Shown here piece by piece: positions 21,982-33,912 of a stretch of DNA of 64,000 nt. The DNA is taken from the NCBI GenBank assembly GCA_019022495.1, contig JAFEKR010000002.1, positions 1,426,001-1,490,000 of the forward strand. Direction: 5' to 3'. Positions within the stretch are counted from its first letter, which is position 1. Every line of letters starts with the position of its first letter. Origin of the DNA: Epichloe hybrida (Eukaryota > Ascomycota > Sordariomycetes > Hypocreales > Clavicipitaceae). The notes beneath the pieces are model-generated. The model was not told the DNA's origin. It saw only the letters and a program-made list of their open reading frames with translations, and made no database searches. Both the position numbers and the translations under genes were made by a program.

Positions 21982-24185
21982 TTACAAGGCAATGAGATCA
22001 TTTACGACGCCGTCTGTACCAAGATTGCCTTGGGGTTCTTCTCGCCGCTGACCATCCTGTGGCAATGGTGCCTGTACTTCATCATTATTGTGTTGATCCC
22101 CACTTCCTTCAGCAGCCCCAGTGCTTTCGGTCGATGCTGCTGCCGCGGCTTCAGCTGCTTCTCGTCTTCTGGTTTCTTCGGCTTGCGCCTCTGCTTCTAA
22201 GTTGGCTATGTGTCTCTCCGCGACGCCTGGGGCAATGCTGGCTAGAAACAAGAGCCCAGCTCGTTCCAGTCTACGAAACTGCACACTGAGCCAGCTCTGG
22301 CCTTCATGCTCGGCTACCAATCTCGCGGCCATTTGAGCAGCATCTATCTCTGCAGTATCAGTAAGCGGTTGATGTTCTTGTGCCACGCCAGGACCGGCTG
22401 GCGGTCTCTGTTGTCTCCGGACATGTTGCTCTGGAGTGGGAAGAAAATGCTCTAAATGTCTCCCGAACGGCCGCCAAGCATTTTCAGCAACTCCGTTCAA
22501 GACGCCGGTGCTCAGGAGAAAAACCAAGACAGCGAGGCAAATCACTGTAAACCATCTTGACCAGCTTGAAGTTGGGTTCGTGAACAGCCAGATGAACACG
22601 GCTAAGCGGAGAATCAGCCAGATATGGGGCCACGCTCGTAGGAGCAAGGGTGGAATGCCCGCAGCCGGCGGATTGGCCGGATGGGCTCCAGCCTGTCGGT
22701 CTCTGGCAGGTCTAGGAGGTTGGTTGTTGGCTGGCCCTACATTATTGCCCTGTTGTGGCTGCTGCTGCTGCTGCGGCTGGATTATTTGTTGACTTTGAGT
22801 GAGCGCGGTAGCGCGGGCTAGGTTCGGAAAGCTCGCAGCTGTTCTGAGGCGAGGCATACTAGTTTGAGGCCGCAATCTGGGAGTGTAGTAAGTCTCCGAG
22901 GTTGCATTATTGATTAACAATGCACGAGGTCCTTCTGGTGATGATAAGATGTACACCTCTACGCCTTGCCTTGGCGAGTTGGACGAGGTGCCCACAGGAG
23001 CGAAAATGCCGCCCATTCCACTGGGATATCTCATAGATGAGTCGGGAGTGGCACGACCGCTTCCAGCCATTTGAACACCAGAGCCAAGCAATGTAGTTGT
23101 AACTCCAGGTTGATGCAAAGGCCGACCATGAACGGACGCCCCAGAAGCACTTCGTTGCATTGCACTTGTCATAATATTTGTAAGTTGGTTGGCATCCGCT
23201 CCACGTAGTATATTCTGAACGTCAATGGGAGACAGCCCGTTTTGTTGACCTGGGGCCGCCGACCTGATGACAGTTTCCATTTGGACCTGGTAACTAAGAC
23301 CATTTGGTCCAACGACTTCTCGGTATATGGTTTGACTTGGAGCCGGACTGGCTCGACCTCCATTGTGGTCGGTTTGATTCCCAGGCATCTGACCATGGCC
23401 TCCACCGGAGTCTCCAATCCCTCGCATGCCTATGTGGGCTCGACCACGCTGGTTCTGATGTACAATTGCTCTGGCCATCGCTTCGCGCTGGATCTGGCCC
23501 ATCCAGTTCGTCATATTTTGATGCTGTTGCTGGAAAGTAGCGGTGGGATCTGTCGGAAGGGCTGCTTGAGACGGAGCGGGAGAGGGGATTCGAGCCCGAG
23601 ATCCTGCGGCGGCAGCAGGTTGAGAGTGTGTTCGTCTAGTAAATGTCGGAGTGGGTTGCGGTGTAGACTGCATTTGAGAAGAGGCCTGCATCGTCGACGT
23701 TGAATTTTGACTCCCGGTTAGTGGACTTGGATCACGTCCCGTGGTTGGCGCGGGACTAGACGAGTGGCTGTCGATGGGATCCCTGATGACGAGATGGATC
23801 GTTTGGCGATCTGGTGTTTGAAGCTGTTCGGGCATCGCGGTTAGTCTAACGGGGACCTGCAAGCTGGTATTCTAGGTAAGAAGTGCCTACTCACAGTATT
23901 GGCGCCAAATATTTCTAGCAGGCTATCCGACTCTCGCAATAGGGCTCGACCACGGTGTATCAGTCGCTGGTTTTCATCTGCAGGACGTAAGGGAAGTGCA
24001 TGGCGAATTTTATCCTTCAATTGTCTGATAGTGGTCACGGCAGGGAGATCAGGAAACAAAAGCGGACGGTTCACGCCAACCGACGGGGAGACGATCTGAA
24101 GATTGACCGCAAGCGCATCGGGAGCTCCGGAAGCTGCGGGATCAGTGGACTCGGCGGTTTGTGATTTGGACGTCTCTGACGCCAT
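21982..24185 (-). CDS. HERP/Usa1-like ubiquitin-domain ER membrane protein
   Basis: Two exons, complement(21982..23856, 23895..24185), about 721 aa. The intron (GTGAGT..TTGCAG) is only 38 nt. Residues 25-100 form a ubiquitin-like domain (VNLQIVSPSVGV, TTIRQLKDKIRHALPL, QRLIHRGRALLRESDSLLEIFG). A long low-complexity Gln/Ser/Pro middle follows, with a QQQQQQPQQ patch. Then come two adjacent hydrophobic segments (IWLILRLAVFIWLF and WFTVICLAVLVFLLSTGVL), a hairpin as in HERPUD1/Usa1, and an Ala/Glu-rich coiled C-terminus. By analogy it would scaffold the Hrd1 ER-associated degradation ligase at the ER membrane. This functional statement is inference from architecture; a DSC-type Golgi ligase role is another option. 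Confidence 0.75.
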
Positions 24186-24828
24186 CGTCAGCTACTCACT
24201 GGCATGCACAATACAGACAGTGATAAGAGAGAGACGGTAGTCGAATCTGTTCAGGCTGTCACAGATGTTCATCAACGTGAGAGCAGACAGCTTGGGTGGC
24301 GGATCATGACCCAGGTCCAACGACGGACAGCAGCTTTGGGTAAATCGGAGATGCTGCAACAGCACTGTGCGATTGGCAAACCGGTAGAAAGGTGGAGGAG
24401 TTGTCGTCTTGATCGTGGTAGCCCGTAAGGACAGATCGCTTCAGGGGAGGTTGATAAGTCTTGGGTTAGGCAGATGTGGCATCAGCAGCAAGCAAAGGCG
24501 AAGAGTCAAAGTGGCACTGGCTTCCTACATTAGGCTGGTAGCAAGTATGAAGCCTGGTAGGTACGTACCAGACCTCCCGTGGCCTGCTGGGAGAGATGCC
24601 CAGGAGCTCGGCGGAATTTTCCACCGCAATTGCCGATATGAGCAACCAATCGCCAATCACAGCACCGGACTGCACGTATGTACGTCAGATTGTGGAGAAA
24701 GTCACTCTGGGCAACTTTAACAGTAACCATGCTCGACGGATGAGATGAGATCACTGTAGCCCATACCTGCCTGACTCTTTCCTCCTGGTTTCAGTCATCG
24801 CCATATCCCGTTGTCGGTTCAAAGCACG
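24186..24828. other. Divergent promoter region, UBL gene / PSD1
   Basis: No gene. 643 bp shared upstream space between a minus and a plus gene. Confidence 0.6.
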
Positions 24829-26574
24829 ATGGCTGCTCTAGGAGTTGGCTCTGGCCAGCTCCTGCGACGCCATGTGTTGGCTACCATGCGTTCTCGTTGT
24901 TCCGGCTGTCCACAACAACAGCTTATAGCAAGCCTCATCGTCAAGCCGAGAAATTCCTCTCGAGCGCCAATTACAGTACGGAATTTCTCTTCTTCAAACT
25001 CGGGCAAACGACCACGCTTTTCACAACGTCTGGGCGAGGCTCTGCGGAATAGCAAAATAACTTGGTATCATATCCCCGTCGGCGTGGGAATTGGTTTCCT
25101 TGGCCTGGTCCAGTTCTACAAGGTCACAGCCAGAGAGGAACGAAAGCGGCAACAGGAGGCCGATGGAACAACGGATGAGAAGCCAAGGAGACGGACCAAG
25201 ATTCGGCCTGAGGGACCATGGTAAGATTGGCCGGAATCACTTTCTCCGCAGTCTTGGCGGCAAGTCATGGCGGCAGTCAACTGATCGTGTCCTAGGCAAG
25301 TCCAAGTGATGTCAACCCTGCCATTGAAGGCCATTTCGCGACTTTGGGGCAAGTTCAACGAATTGACAATCCCTTACTACTTGCGAGTCCCGGGATTCAA
25401 ACTCTACTCCTTCATCTTTGGTGTCAAGTATGTGTTATTGCGAAACCTTGGCCACTTGATAGCGGCGCCACTGACGGTGTAAAATATTAGTCTTGATGAA
25501 GTTTCCGAGCCAGACCTGCATATTTACCCGAACCTAGCTGCCTTCTTCTACCGAACGCTGAAGCCGGGCGCTCGACCCATCGATCCTGACAGCCGTGCTC
25601 TTGTCTCACCCTCGGACGGCAAAATTCTTCAGTATGGCCGAATCGAAAGTGGGGATATTGAACAGGTCAAAGGAATGACTTACAGCGTTGACGCTCTTCT
25701 TGGCCAAAATACGCCTACTGCCAGTATATCCTCGCGTCTGGGCTCATCATCCGATCAAGAGCAAGGCGAGGCAGCTCACAAGGACGAAGAAATAGTGAAA
25801 CAGGAAGAAGAGTTTGCCCAAGTGAACGGCATCTCGTACACTCTCCCGGACTTGCTGTCCGGTCAAGCGGATAAGAAAGTCCCGCATACCACCCCAGATG
25901 CGTCAACAGAAGTTTCCCAGGGAGCCGTGTCGCAAGTTCGTGCCGAGCTAGCTCTTGGAGAGAAACCTTGGTATGACATCTTGTCCTCTGACAGGGGTAC
26001 CTCATTGTACTACGCTGTCATCTACTTGGCGCCAGGCGACTACCACAGATTCCACTCGCCAACCAACTGGGTGGTGGAACGACGGCGTCACTTTGCCGGC
26101 GAGCTGTTCAGCGTTTCGCCATACCTTCAAAGAACCCTGCCGGGCCTTTTCACGTTGAACGAGCGCGTCGTACTTTTGGGACGATGGCGATACGGTTTCT
26201 TCAGCTTTGTCCCTGTCGGGGCAACGAACGTTGGCTCTATCAAGATCAATTTTGATCGTGAGCTTCGAACAAATAGTTTGCTCACAGATACAGCTGCTGA
26301 CAAGGCTGCTGAGGAAGCTGCGCAACGCGGCGAGCGGTATCTTGGGTTCGCTGAAGCCACCTATGAGAACGCCAGCTCCGTCCTCGGCGGACACGCGCTC
26401 CGACGGGGTGAGGAGATGGGTGGATTCCAACTGGGCAGCACCATTGTCTTGGTTTTCGAAGCCCCTTCTGAGAAAACCGAGCCGGGCAAGCCATCGACAG
26501 GTTGGCATTGGACGGTAGAGAAGGGGCAAAAGATCAAAATGGGACAAGCATTGGGGCGCATCGTCGAAGGTTGA
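24829..26574 (+). CDS. PSD1: Phosphatidylserine decarboxylase, mitochondrial
   Basis: Exons 24829-25220, 25296-25427 and 25491-26574, both introns GT-AG in phase; about 535 aa. The basic, hydroxylated N-terminus (MAALGVGSGQLLRRHVLATM) is a mitochondrial targeting signal. A single membrane anchor follows at WYHIPVGVGIGFLGLVQF. Catalytic landmarks: DPDSRALVSPSDGKI, then GDYHRFHSP, and the self-processing motif GFQLGSTIVLVFEAP, where the Ser of LGST becomes the pyruvoyl group and splits the chain into beta and alpha subunits. It converts phosphatidylserine to phosphatidylethanolamine in the inner mitochondrial membrane. An acidic insertion of about 90 residues (EQGEAAHKDEEIVKQEEE...) lies between the first catalytic motif and the GDYHRF motif, as in other fungal PSD1 proteins. 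ATG at 24829 is the first Met of the frame. Confidence 0.95.
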
Positions 26575-26875
26575 GAGACAAGGAGAGGCACCAGATCTAC
26601 ATAGTCCAGAGGTTTCTATCTAGTCTACAAAGAAGAAACCAACAACCTAACTCTATTTATGTGCATGTCACCTGCGCCAAGAACTCCCCTCTCATACAAA
26701 GAAGCAGCAGTTTAAGGGAAGGAGAGGCCGCTCAATAACAGCACCATTGGCATGTATCAACTCCCGTGAAAAACTACGCTACGCAAGAGTCTCTTTTTTC
26801 TTCCATTCTCTTCCCAGTTGCACTCGTGGGATCGTGAGAGGGTGTGTCACGTCTTTGCTTTCATAGCGGGCCCCT
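26575..26875. other. Short convergent intergenic region
   Basis: Carries the 3' ends of PSD1 and the nitroreductase. Nothing else seen. Confidence 0.6.
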
Positions 26876-27496
26876 TTACGCACCAAAGACCTTTACACGC
26901 TCCTCGAGAGGCTTGAAGTCCTTGTCGCCGGCTTCGGCGGCACGCCCACCAAAGACGAGCTGGGCATTGAGGGCCCAGCTCTTGGGGAGGTTCCAGGTCT
27001 CGGCGACCTTTTCGTCGATGAGGGGGTTGTAGTGCTGCAGGTTGGCGCCGAGGCCCTCGAGCTCGAGGGCGGTCCAGAGGAGGTACTGCTGCATGCCGGC
27101 GCTCTGAGTGGCCCAGTTGGGGAACCGGTCGGCGTACATGGGGAACGAGGACTGCATGGCCTTGACGGCGTCCTGGTCCTCGAAGAAGAGGACGGTGCCC
27201 GCTCCGCTCTTGAACATGTTCATGCGGTCCTCGGTGGGCTTCCACTTGTCGCCGGGGACAATGGAGCGAAGCGTCGACGTCGTCAGGTCCCAGAGCTTGT
27301 CGTGCTCTGCGCCAAAGAGGACGACGACCCGGTTGGACTGGGAGTTGAAGGACGACGGGGTGTGGAGCGTCGTCTCGTTGACGAGGTCTTGTATGCGGTT
27401 GGTGGAGATGGGGAGGTTCTTGTTGAGCGCGTAGATGGTTCGGCGGGACTTGGCCATCTGCAGAAGGAGGTCGGCGGAGAGCTTGGTGGCGGACAT
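26876..27496 (-). CDS. Nitroreductase family protein (HBN1/FRM2-like)
   Basis: Single exon, 206 aa, the usual length for this family. Features: SRRTIYALNKNLPIS near the N-terminus (FMN phosphate-binding Arg), TLHTPSSFNSQSNRVVVLFG (SxNSQ FMN contact), the central helix segment TVLFFEDQDAVKAMQ, and WTALELEGLGANLQHYNP followed by WNLPKSWALNAQLVFG. Single-domain fungal nitroreductases of the Hbn1/Frm2 type are NAD(P)H-dependent flavin enzymes linked to oxidative stress and fatty-acid signalling. No targeting signal is seen. The gene is convergent with PSD1 and has strongly G/C-ending codons compared with its neighbours. Confidence 0.9.
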   Translation of the reverse strand: MSATKLSADLLLQMAKSRRTIYALNKNLPISTNRIQDLVNETTLHTPSSFNSQSNRVVVLFGAEHDKLWDLTTSTLRSIVPGDKWKPTEDRMNMFKSGAGTVLFFEDQDAVKAMQSSFPMYADRFPNWATQSAGMQQYLLWTALELEGLGANLQHYNPLIDEKVAETWNLPKSWALNAQLVFGGRAAEAGDKDFKPLEERVKVFGA

Positions 27497-28816
27497 TTTT
27501 TTTTGGCTGTTGGGATTGTATTCTCGGTTATGCTCTGTTTGTCAAGAAAATTAGAAGTAGTCTTGAGGAATTATCGGTCGTGGATACGTCGATGAATAGC
27601 GATGGAGTCGTTATTGGATCAACAGGGGTGCGTGCCATCGACTGATCGGGGGCGAGGCGGGGAGAGAGGGCCATGGCATCTTTATATCTTGGCATGTGCG
27701 TGTGGTGGACTCCTCGTCCTGGCGATAACATCAATCATATGTCTGGTTCAGTTGGCCGGAATCAGCCCCAGCCAGAGCATGCCGACGAACTCACTTTGGC
27801 AAATCCGGCGGGGAAGCACTAGTGGGACGGATGACGTCGGGCTTGGATTTGTCCATGATGATCAATGGCTGCATAATCCGAATCCGCATACTGTCGGAGC
27901 CTGCGCGCCTGCTGACAAACCAGACCCGCCCTGATCTACTTCCTGACAAACCCAAAGTCTCATGCTGCCTAAGACGATTTTTCTCGTCGGACAATTGCTC
28001 CGTCAAGCTAATGTGATTTTATTTCCCTCCTGCTTGCGGGGGTTAGGCCATGTATTGTCAGATATGATCAGCTGGCGACACCTCGCAGTCTGTTGTCCAT
28101 CGGCAGGCAAGCCAAAGAGTCAAAAGGAATGAAATATGATACACACTGTGTACTCCGTAGGGTAGCCAGAGATTCGCGACCCAGTCACATTTTAGGCCCT
28201 TGCAGTCGCACCAGCAATTGGATAGGACATGATGTGTGGAATCGAGTTGCTAATTGGTTTACATGGTTCCCATCATCTTCCCGTCTTGAACCAAAATGAA
28301 GTACAGATCAATACAACCCGGAATAATCGATTGCGTCTTGCCCTTGAGCTAGAGGAGGTGCAACGTGTGGCTGTTACTGTAGTAGATTGTGTCATTGCAA
28401 TCGAATGCTCCTTATTTCTATAAAAAATATAGATAAACTTCCCATCTTCCATCCTTTGAATGATGTCCAAGAGGATGCACAATGGTCTGTCAATGAGGTG
28501 TATGCCCAAAGAAACAAAAAAGACCCAATACGACGCCATGCCCACAAGGACCCGGACGTCCGCTAATTCATACACAGGCAATCAATGCATGTGATGTAGC
28601 TAATTGTCTAAAATGCTCGACTCTTTCCCTTCCTTGTGCGGCAGTAACCAGATGAATGAAGCCTCAAAGAAAAGCCAACTAGTCGTCTGATACCCCGTTA
28701 TCTTACATCTGCCAGCCTTTTAAGAAAAAGAGAAAAAGAAGAACGCAGATATACTCTGTGGTGTACAGAAAAATTGTCGCCCCAAGGGCTTGGAGATCAG
28801 ACAAAGACTTGGCCGT
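27497..28816. other. Intergenic region
   Basis: No supported gene. TACTCCGTA motif near 28151; otherwise unremarkable. Confidence 0.6.
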
Positions 28817-30682
28817 TTACCAAGTCTCAGCAATGTACTGGCCAGCCTCCTTCTTGAGCTGCCAGAAGTTCTTCGCCTCCTCACGTTCCAGGTTACCTTT
28901 GGACATGGCAACTTCCACGAGGGCATCCTCAACACCTTCGCCCATGCCCTTGGAACTACCGCAGACAAAAATGCGACCGTCAAGGGTGTTGGCAATGTAC
29001 CACACAAGGTCAGCCTGGTTCAGCACTTCCTCTTGGACATATCGCCCCTCGCCTCGGCGACTTTGCACAACACGCTTGACTTCGTCTTCATGAACACCCC
29101 ACTCGCCGCTGTAAATTTCATCGACGAGCGAGTCTCGAATTCCCTGCAGAACCCAGACTTTGTTGGCGCAGTTGGCCTGCTTCAGACGTCGCTGAACGAA
29201 TCCACGAAATGGGGCAATACCGACACCGGCGCCAATAAGCAGCATAGGCCCATCCGAGTTGAATTGTTTGGCCAAAGGATTGGCCATTAGACCTTTGAAC
29301 ATGGGAATGTAGACTTCCGGGTTCTTCTCTCCGGCTTTTTGTGCCCGGATATAGCGACGAGCTTGTCGTTCAAAGAACCCTGACCCGACGCCCGTGCGGC
29401 ACCCATTCTTCCAGTCATTTGTCTCATGAACAGTAACGGCGATTTCAATGAGGCGATGCTGTTTCTGGTCTCTGATCTGGAAGGACTCATGTGGGTCGTT
29501 GGAGAGAGAGTAGAAACGGGGCATTAGCGGCTGAAGGCAGGAGAGAAGCTCATCCATAGGCGGATGTGAGCTAGGGAAGGCATTCAGAAGCTGTGAAACA
29601 GTAATGTGAGGACCAGTGCGGAGATCACAGAAGATCCCCTGACCCTCTGCCGAACACAGAAACAGGAGAACCTTCTTCTCATTAACGTCGGCAGCGTGCT
29701 CAGCAAGAACCCGGAGCAGTGGCTTGGTTGGTGGGTATGACTGGAGATCGGTACACCAAGTGAGAAGGTCGCGACGTGTTGTGACCAGTTCTCTTGATTT
29801 GTCATCGCCCCATACAGTAGGATATCTACCCTTGGTGGTAGTCAAGAGGATTGGCTTGTTGCGGAGGAACCGCGGCACCATGAGGGCGTCAAGAACGTCC
29901 TCGACTGTGAGTTCGCAGTTGGGAGCCATGACGCCGATGGCACCTCCAACCTTGAAGTCGGTGCCCTCCTCATCAGGGTAGTCCGTGATATCAAGATCGA
30001 AATGGTATGTTCGCTTCTCCGCGCCATCTTTGGTCAATTCTCTGGCCGTATGAATCTTTGCTGGATAGACATGGTAGGGAGGATGTGGCTGAACAAATGT
30101 AGGAGGCTGAATGGACGTATCGATGGATGCCAGGTTCCGATCGAGATGCGCATTAACTGTCGTGGAGGCTGCACCACTGTAATTAATGGAATCTCGGTCT
30201 GAGTCGAGGGAGATGCCAGAATCGCTGGGAGACGAAGCACTTTTAGGACTGGGGATCGATTTGAACGAAATCGTCTTTTCCGGCATATCGGCAATCTTGG
30301 TCAATACTGTAGGAATATCTCCAATTTTGAGACCAAATGATCGAAAAGCATCATTATCTGGTAAAGGAACAGTCTCGTAGTCGACGCCAGTGCGACGGGG
30401 ACCCATCAAGCAGCAACCGCCGCCACAGCAGCGACCGACGAATTCGGCCGTTGTCTCGCCAGTAATGCGCTGGATATCGCGGGCATTTTGTGCGATGAGC
30501 CTCGTCGACGCTCGGCGCTGACGGGGCTGGACCCGAGCAGTCAGCTCATCATGGTCGTCTGACTCTTCAGAGTAGGTCAATGACGGGGCAATTGACGGTG
30601 CCGTGGGCTCTGAGGGAATGCAGTCAGAGGTTGAGGTAACGAGGCCTTCATCCCGAGCCAAGTTCTCATTCAAAATAGACAT
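28817..30682 (-). CDS. FNR-type (CPR/sulfite reductase-like) flavoprotein reductase without FMN domain
   Basis: Intronless, 621 aa from the ATG at 30682 (MSILNENLARDEG). The frame is open upstream for a further 187 codons, but that part is low-complexity leader. The N-terminal 190 residues are polar with a Cys cluster (GRCCGGGCCLMG). From about 210 the protein is a diflavin-reductase-like FAD/NADPH module: YPAKIHTARELT, GGAIGVMAPNC, the FAD motif PRFYSLSNDP, CRTGVGSGFF, the NADPH motif IGAGVGIAPFRGFVQRR, VWVLQGIRDSLVDEIYSGEW, IFVCGSSKGMGEGVEDALV and a terminal Trp (YIAETW) that would stack on the flavin. The flavodoxin (FMN) domain of P450 reductase or Tah18 is absent, so the electron acceptor is unknown. 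Whether the Cys cluster binds a metal is inference. Confidence 0.85.
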   Translation of the reverse strand: MSILNENLARDEGLVTSTSDCIPSEPTAPSIAPSLTYSEESDDHDELTARVQPRQRRASTRLIAQNARDIQRITGETTAEFVGRCCGGGCCLMGPRRTGVDYETVPLPDNDAFRSFGLKIGDIPTVLTKIADMPEKTISFKSIPSPKSASSPSDSGISLDSDRDSINYSGAASTTVNAHLDRNLASIDTSIQPPTFVQPHPPYHVYPAKIHTARELTKDGAEKRTYHFDLDITDYPDEEGTDFKVGGAIGVMAPNCELTVEDVLDALMVPRFLRNKPILLTTTKGRYPTVWGDDKSRELVTTRRDLLTWCTDLQSYPPTKPLLRVLAEHAADVNEKKVLLFLCSAEGQGIFCDLRTGPHITVSQLLNAFPSSHPPMDELLSCLQPLMPRFYSLSNDPHESFQIRDQKQHRLIEIAVTVHETNDWKNGCRTGVGSGFFERQARRYIRAQKAGEKNPEVYIPMFKGLMANPLAKQFNSDGPMLLIGAGVGIAPFRGFVQRRLKQANCANKVWVLQGIRDSLVDEIYSGEWGVHEDEVKRVVQSRRGEGRYVQEEVLNQADLVWYIANTLDGRIFVCGSSKGMGEGVEDALVEVAMSKGNLEREEAKNFWQLKKEAGQYIAETW

Positions 30683-32023
30683 GCGAGCGGCGTCACGGTG
30701 GAAACGATGTCCAACGTGGGGGGGGGAAGAGACGGGGGGGGAGGGGGGCCGATGCGAGGGGGCAGGCGTAAAGCGGTCAACTGTCGGGTTGACAGAAGCG
30801 CGTGCGTCTGGTGGCAAGACGATGATTTTTAGGGGAAGTCGGCTGCTGTCTGGGTCTGGTCGGGTCGATGATACCGCTGCGGACGAACGGTAGGGCTGCA
30901 GGGTTGCAGGGCCGCCGGAGGGAAACAGAGGTAGGTTGGCAGGATCGTTGCAAGTGATGACTATGACTGATGCAAGAAGGGGCAATTGCAATCGATAGGT
31001 GCGGTGAGTGATAGTTCTTCGAGTGACTGAGAGAAGAATCAAGATGTCGAAAGGACAGAGGAATCGGACTAAGATCTGGAGTCGGCGAACAAATACGCTG
31101 CAGGCCGAAGGGTTTTGGGCAGGCAGGGCAGGCAGCGGGGCCGGAAGAGATGAAATGGGGGACCAAGTGGCGGGGGTGGGCTGCACTGCTGCACTGCTGC
31201 ACTGCTGCACTGCTGATGAGCATGACGGCCAGACTAGGGGCACGCTAAGACCGGATGACAGGCGTCCGGCGGCAGGGATTTATTAACACTGTGCGAGACT
31301 TGGCAGGACGGGCCTGCTTGGCAACAAGGGTTTCAATTCATTCGGAAATGAAGTTAATCAATCTCCCAAATGTATGACGTGCCAACCAACAGATACTGCC
31401 ATTTGCGCACGCTGATAAGGACGCCTTCGTGTCCCGTGGTCGAGTTGGTGCACCGTAATAGATAGGCGTGGTAAATCGATGACTTGATGATGATGAGAAA
31501 GCATGATATTGCCACTAGTTTCGTCATTTTATCAATCAGCGACGACACAAGATTGAGCATATTGGACAGCAAACCTGGTTAAACCTTCAGTCCTGTACGG
31601 ATGTATTACTCTGGAGTGGATCTATCTGGCACGGAGACACAGGCACCCGACAGGCGTTTGGGGGCGTGTGCCGCACTGTGCCACCAGGCCACTTTTCTTC
31701 CTCCCGACCTCAACCTGCGTGCGTCGGGCCTTGCGTGCAGCATGCGCCGAAGATCGGAAGGAAGATGTCTGTCTCCCCCCCCAGAGAAGCCACATTGTTC
31801 GCATTTTTCTTCGTCATTACTTTCCAGGCCCGGCCGCTCATCAGGCTTTCTCTGGCCATTTTAACGTCTTAACGGACCACCACCAACAACTGCCCAAGAT
31901 CCCGCCAACTTGTGCGCGATTCGTTGGGCCGCTGACCGAGTCGATGTTTTGATGGCCCTTCTTCTTCACACGATGAATCATGAACAATAGACACGCTTTG
32001 ACTCAAATGGGCGGCACAGCCAG
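30683..32023. other. Intergenic region left of the transposon nest
   Basis: Long leader or promoter of the reductase gene, with a CTGCACTG octamer repeat (31181-31215). No supported gene. Composition is normal right up to the transposon border. Confidence 0.6.
31181..31215. repeat. CTGCACTG octamer repeat
   Basis: About 4.5 perfect tandem copies of CTGCACTG in the reductase leader. Confidence 0.85.
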
Positions 32024-32031
32024 CCGCATCG

Positions 32032-32154
32032 GTGAATTGCTCGGGGCGCAGCGATTTTTTGCTAGGTGCGCAGAAATCCCCACCGCCCCGCTTTTTCGGC
32101 GGTTAGGCCTACCACCACACGCTATAGTATATTTATAGTATAAATATATAGTAG
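32032..32154. repeat. Left TIR of the Mutator-like element
   Basis: Matches the inverted right TIR. The outer 45 bp are nearly identical and still G+C-rich. After a divergent middle, the inner part shares GCTATAGTATATTTATAGTA followed by TAAATATATAGTAG. Confidence 0.88.
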
Positions 32155-32849
32155 CTTTACTAAACACTAAAATTAACAAATTTTTTAACAGGCCTTTTCC
32201 CTTTAATTAGCATTATAACCTATATTATAATAGATAAAAATCTAGAAAACCTACCCCTAAATTTACCTCCCTTACTAGGTTATAGTAGCTTTAATAAACT
32301 TTATATTACTATATAAGCATTTAGTAAGTAAAATAGTATAGCTTTTAGTAAAAGTAATATTTCCTTAAAAACCCTAATAAATAGTATTTAATAATCTTAC
32401 TCTAGCTAGCTTAACTATAATTATAGTAACTATTAAAGGGCTTCTTAAGGCACTAGAATTTAATAAACACACTCCTAAAAAACTAACTATAGTTACTAGC
32501 TTAAGGTAATATTTACTAATAATTCTAGTTATTAGGAATAGTATTATAAAGAGTAAGGCTATTATAATTATAATAAATTAAGTAATCCTTCTAGGTATAT
32601 AATATATTATAAATTTATAAAGTAATAAAAGTAGTAAATCTTATACCTTTTAAACTATATAAGCCTTTAACCTTAAAGTATTAGTATAATAATTTATAAT
32701 AATAAAAATAAAGAGCTTTATTTTATACCTAAAGATATTTATAATTAATACTAAAGAGCTTATTAAGATAAATTAGCTAGCTATATATTTACCTAGTGGT
32801 TTATTAAGGAATTATAAGAGAGAGGCTTACCTTATAGGTATATTTATAA

Positions 32850-33902
32850 TAATAATAATTATATTAAAAGCGCTATTTAGACTTACCTTTTTTATATTAA
32901 AAAATAAAAGGTTTTTTTAGAATTTATTAGTATAGACTATACCTATAAGATAAACTACTAGGGTCTTTATCTATTAAATATTATTACTATTATAAATTAA
33001 AAATTAATTATAAATATTATATTTAGCTTTACTAAAACTAAAAAAGAAAAGGGCTATTATTAGATACTAGCCTTATTAGAAGAAATTTACTATAAGCTCT
33101 AAATACTAGCCCCTAAGGTTATTATAATAGACTTTAAAAAGGCACTAAAAAACGCCCTTAAGGTTATTTAGCCTAATATATAGTAGTAGCTTTATATATA
33201 GTATATTTAAGCAAATATTAAGAATAACTTCTATAAGAAGTGAATTAATAATAATAATAATAACAAATTAAAGGCTAAAGCCTTTAATAATAGCCTAATA
33301 AAAGCTTTTTTAGCGTTTAAAAAGCTACTTTACTTAGATATAATTAGCGATTTTCATTCTATTTAGATGCTTATAATTAATACATATAAATCATAGTAAT
33401 TTACAATCCTTTACTATATAGAAAAGATATATCTTCTAGTTAAGTAATAGTAAGCTTATTATTTTACAAAGGAATTTTAAAATTTTAGTAAATAGGCAAA
33501 TAGTTTTATAGAGGTCTCTTATAAAGCCCTAAAACTTAACTTATTTATAGGGACTAGTAACTTTCTATTACTTATAAATAGAATTCATTAAATGCTTAAG
33601 ACCTAAGAGCGTAATTATTACGCTTACATAGCTAATAATAAAGTTAAGCAACGATTTTTAATTAATCACAAGGAATAGCTTAGTAAGCTACTTACATAGA
33701 TTTCCTACTAAGCTATTAACCTTCTAATTAAGTAATATAAGCTTATTTAAGCTTATAAAACTAGAAAGTAAGCGCTTTAACCTTATATAAGCTGTTTTAC
33801 TAGGTAGTTTAGTCTCCCTTATGCTTATTACATTTTAACAAAGAAAACTAACTCTAAGCCACTATAAAAACACGAAATTAATTACTATTAGTAGCTACAA
33901 AG
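32850..33902 (+). pseudogene. MULE transposase relic (RIP-inactivated)
   Basis: Reading through stops at former Trp/Gln codons gives the shape of the MULE DDE domain: DYTYKINYQGLYLLNIITI (first Asp), FSFTKTKKEKGYY, LAPKVIIIDFKKALKNALKV (second Asp), then the region where MULEs have CxWH (QLYI-YI here) and ANIKNNFYKK. Further on are a C-terminal part resembling NLLIKQYKLIQAYKT, then SCFTRQFSLPYAYYIL and a final QRPL. Each TAG/TAA corresponds to a RIP change of CAA, CAG or TGG. It is non-functional. The start is approximate. Confidence 0.75.
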
Positions 33903-33912
33903 GCCCTTAGTT

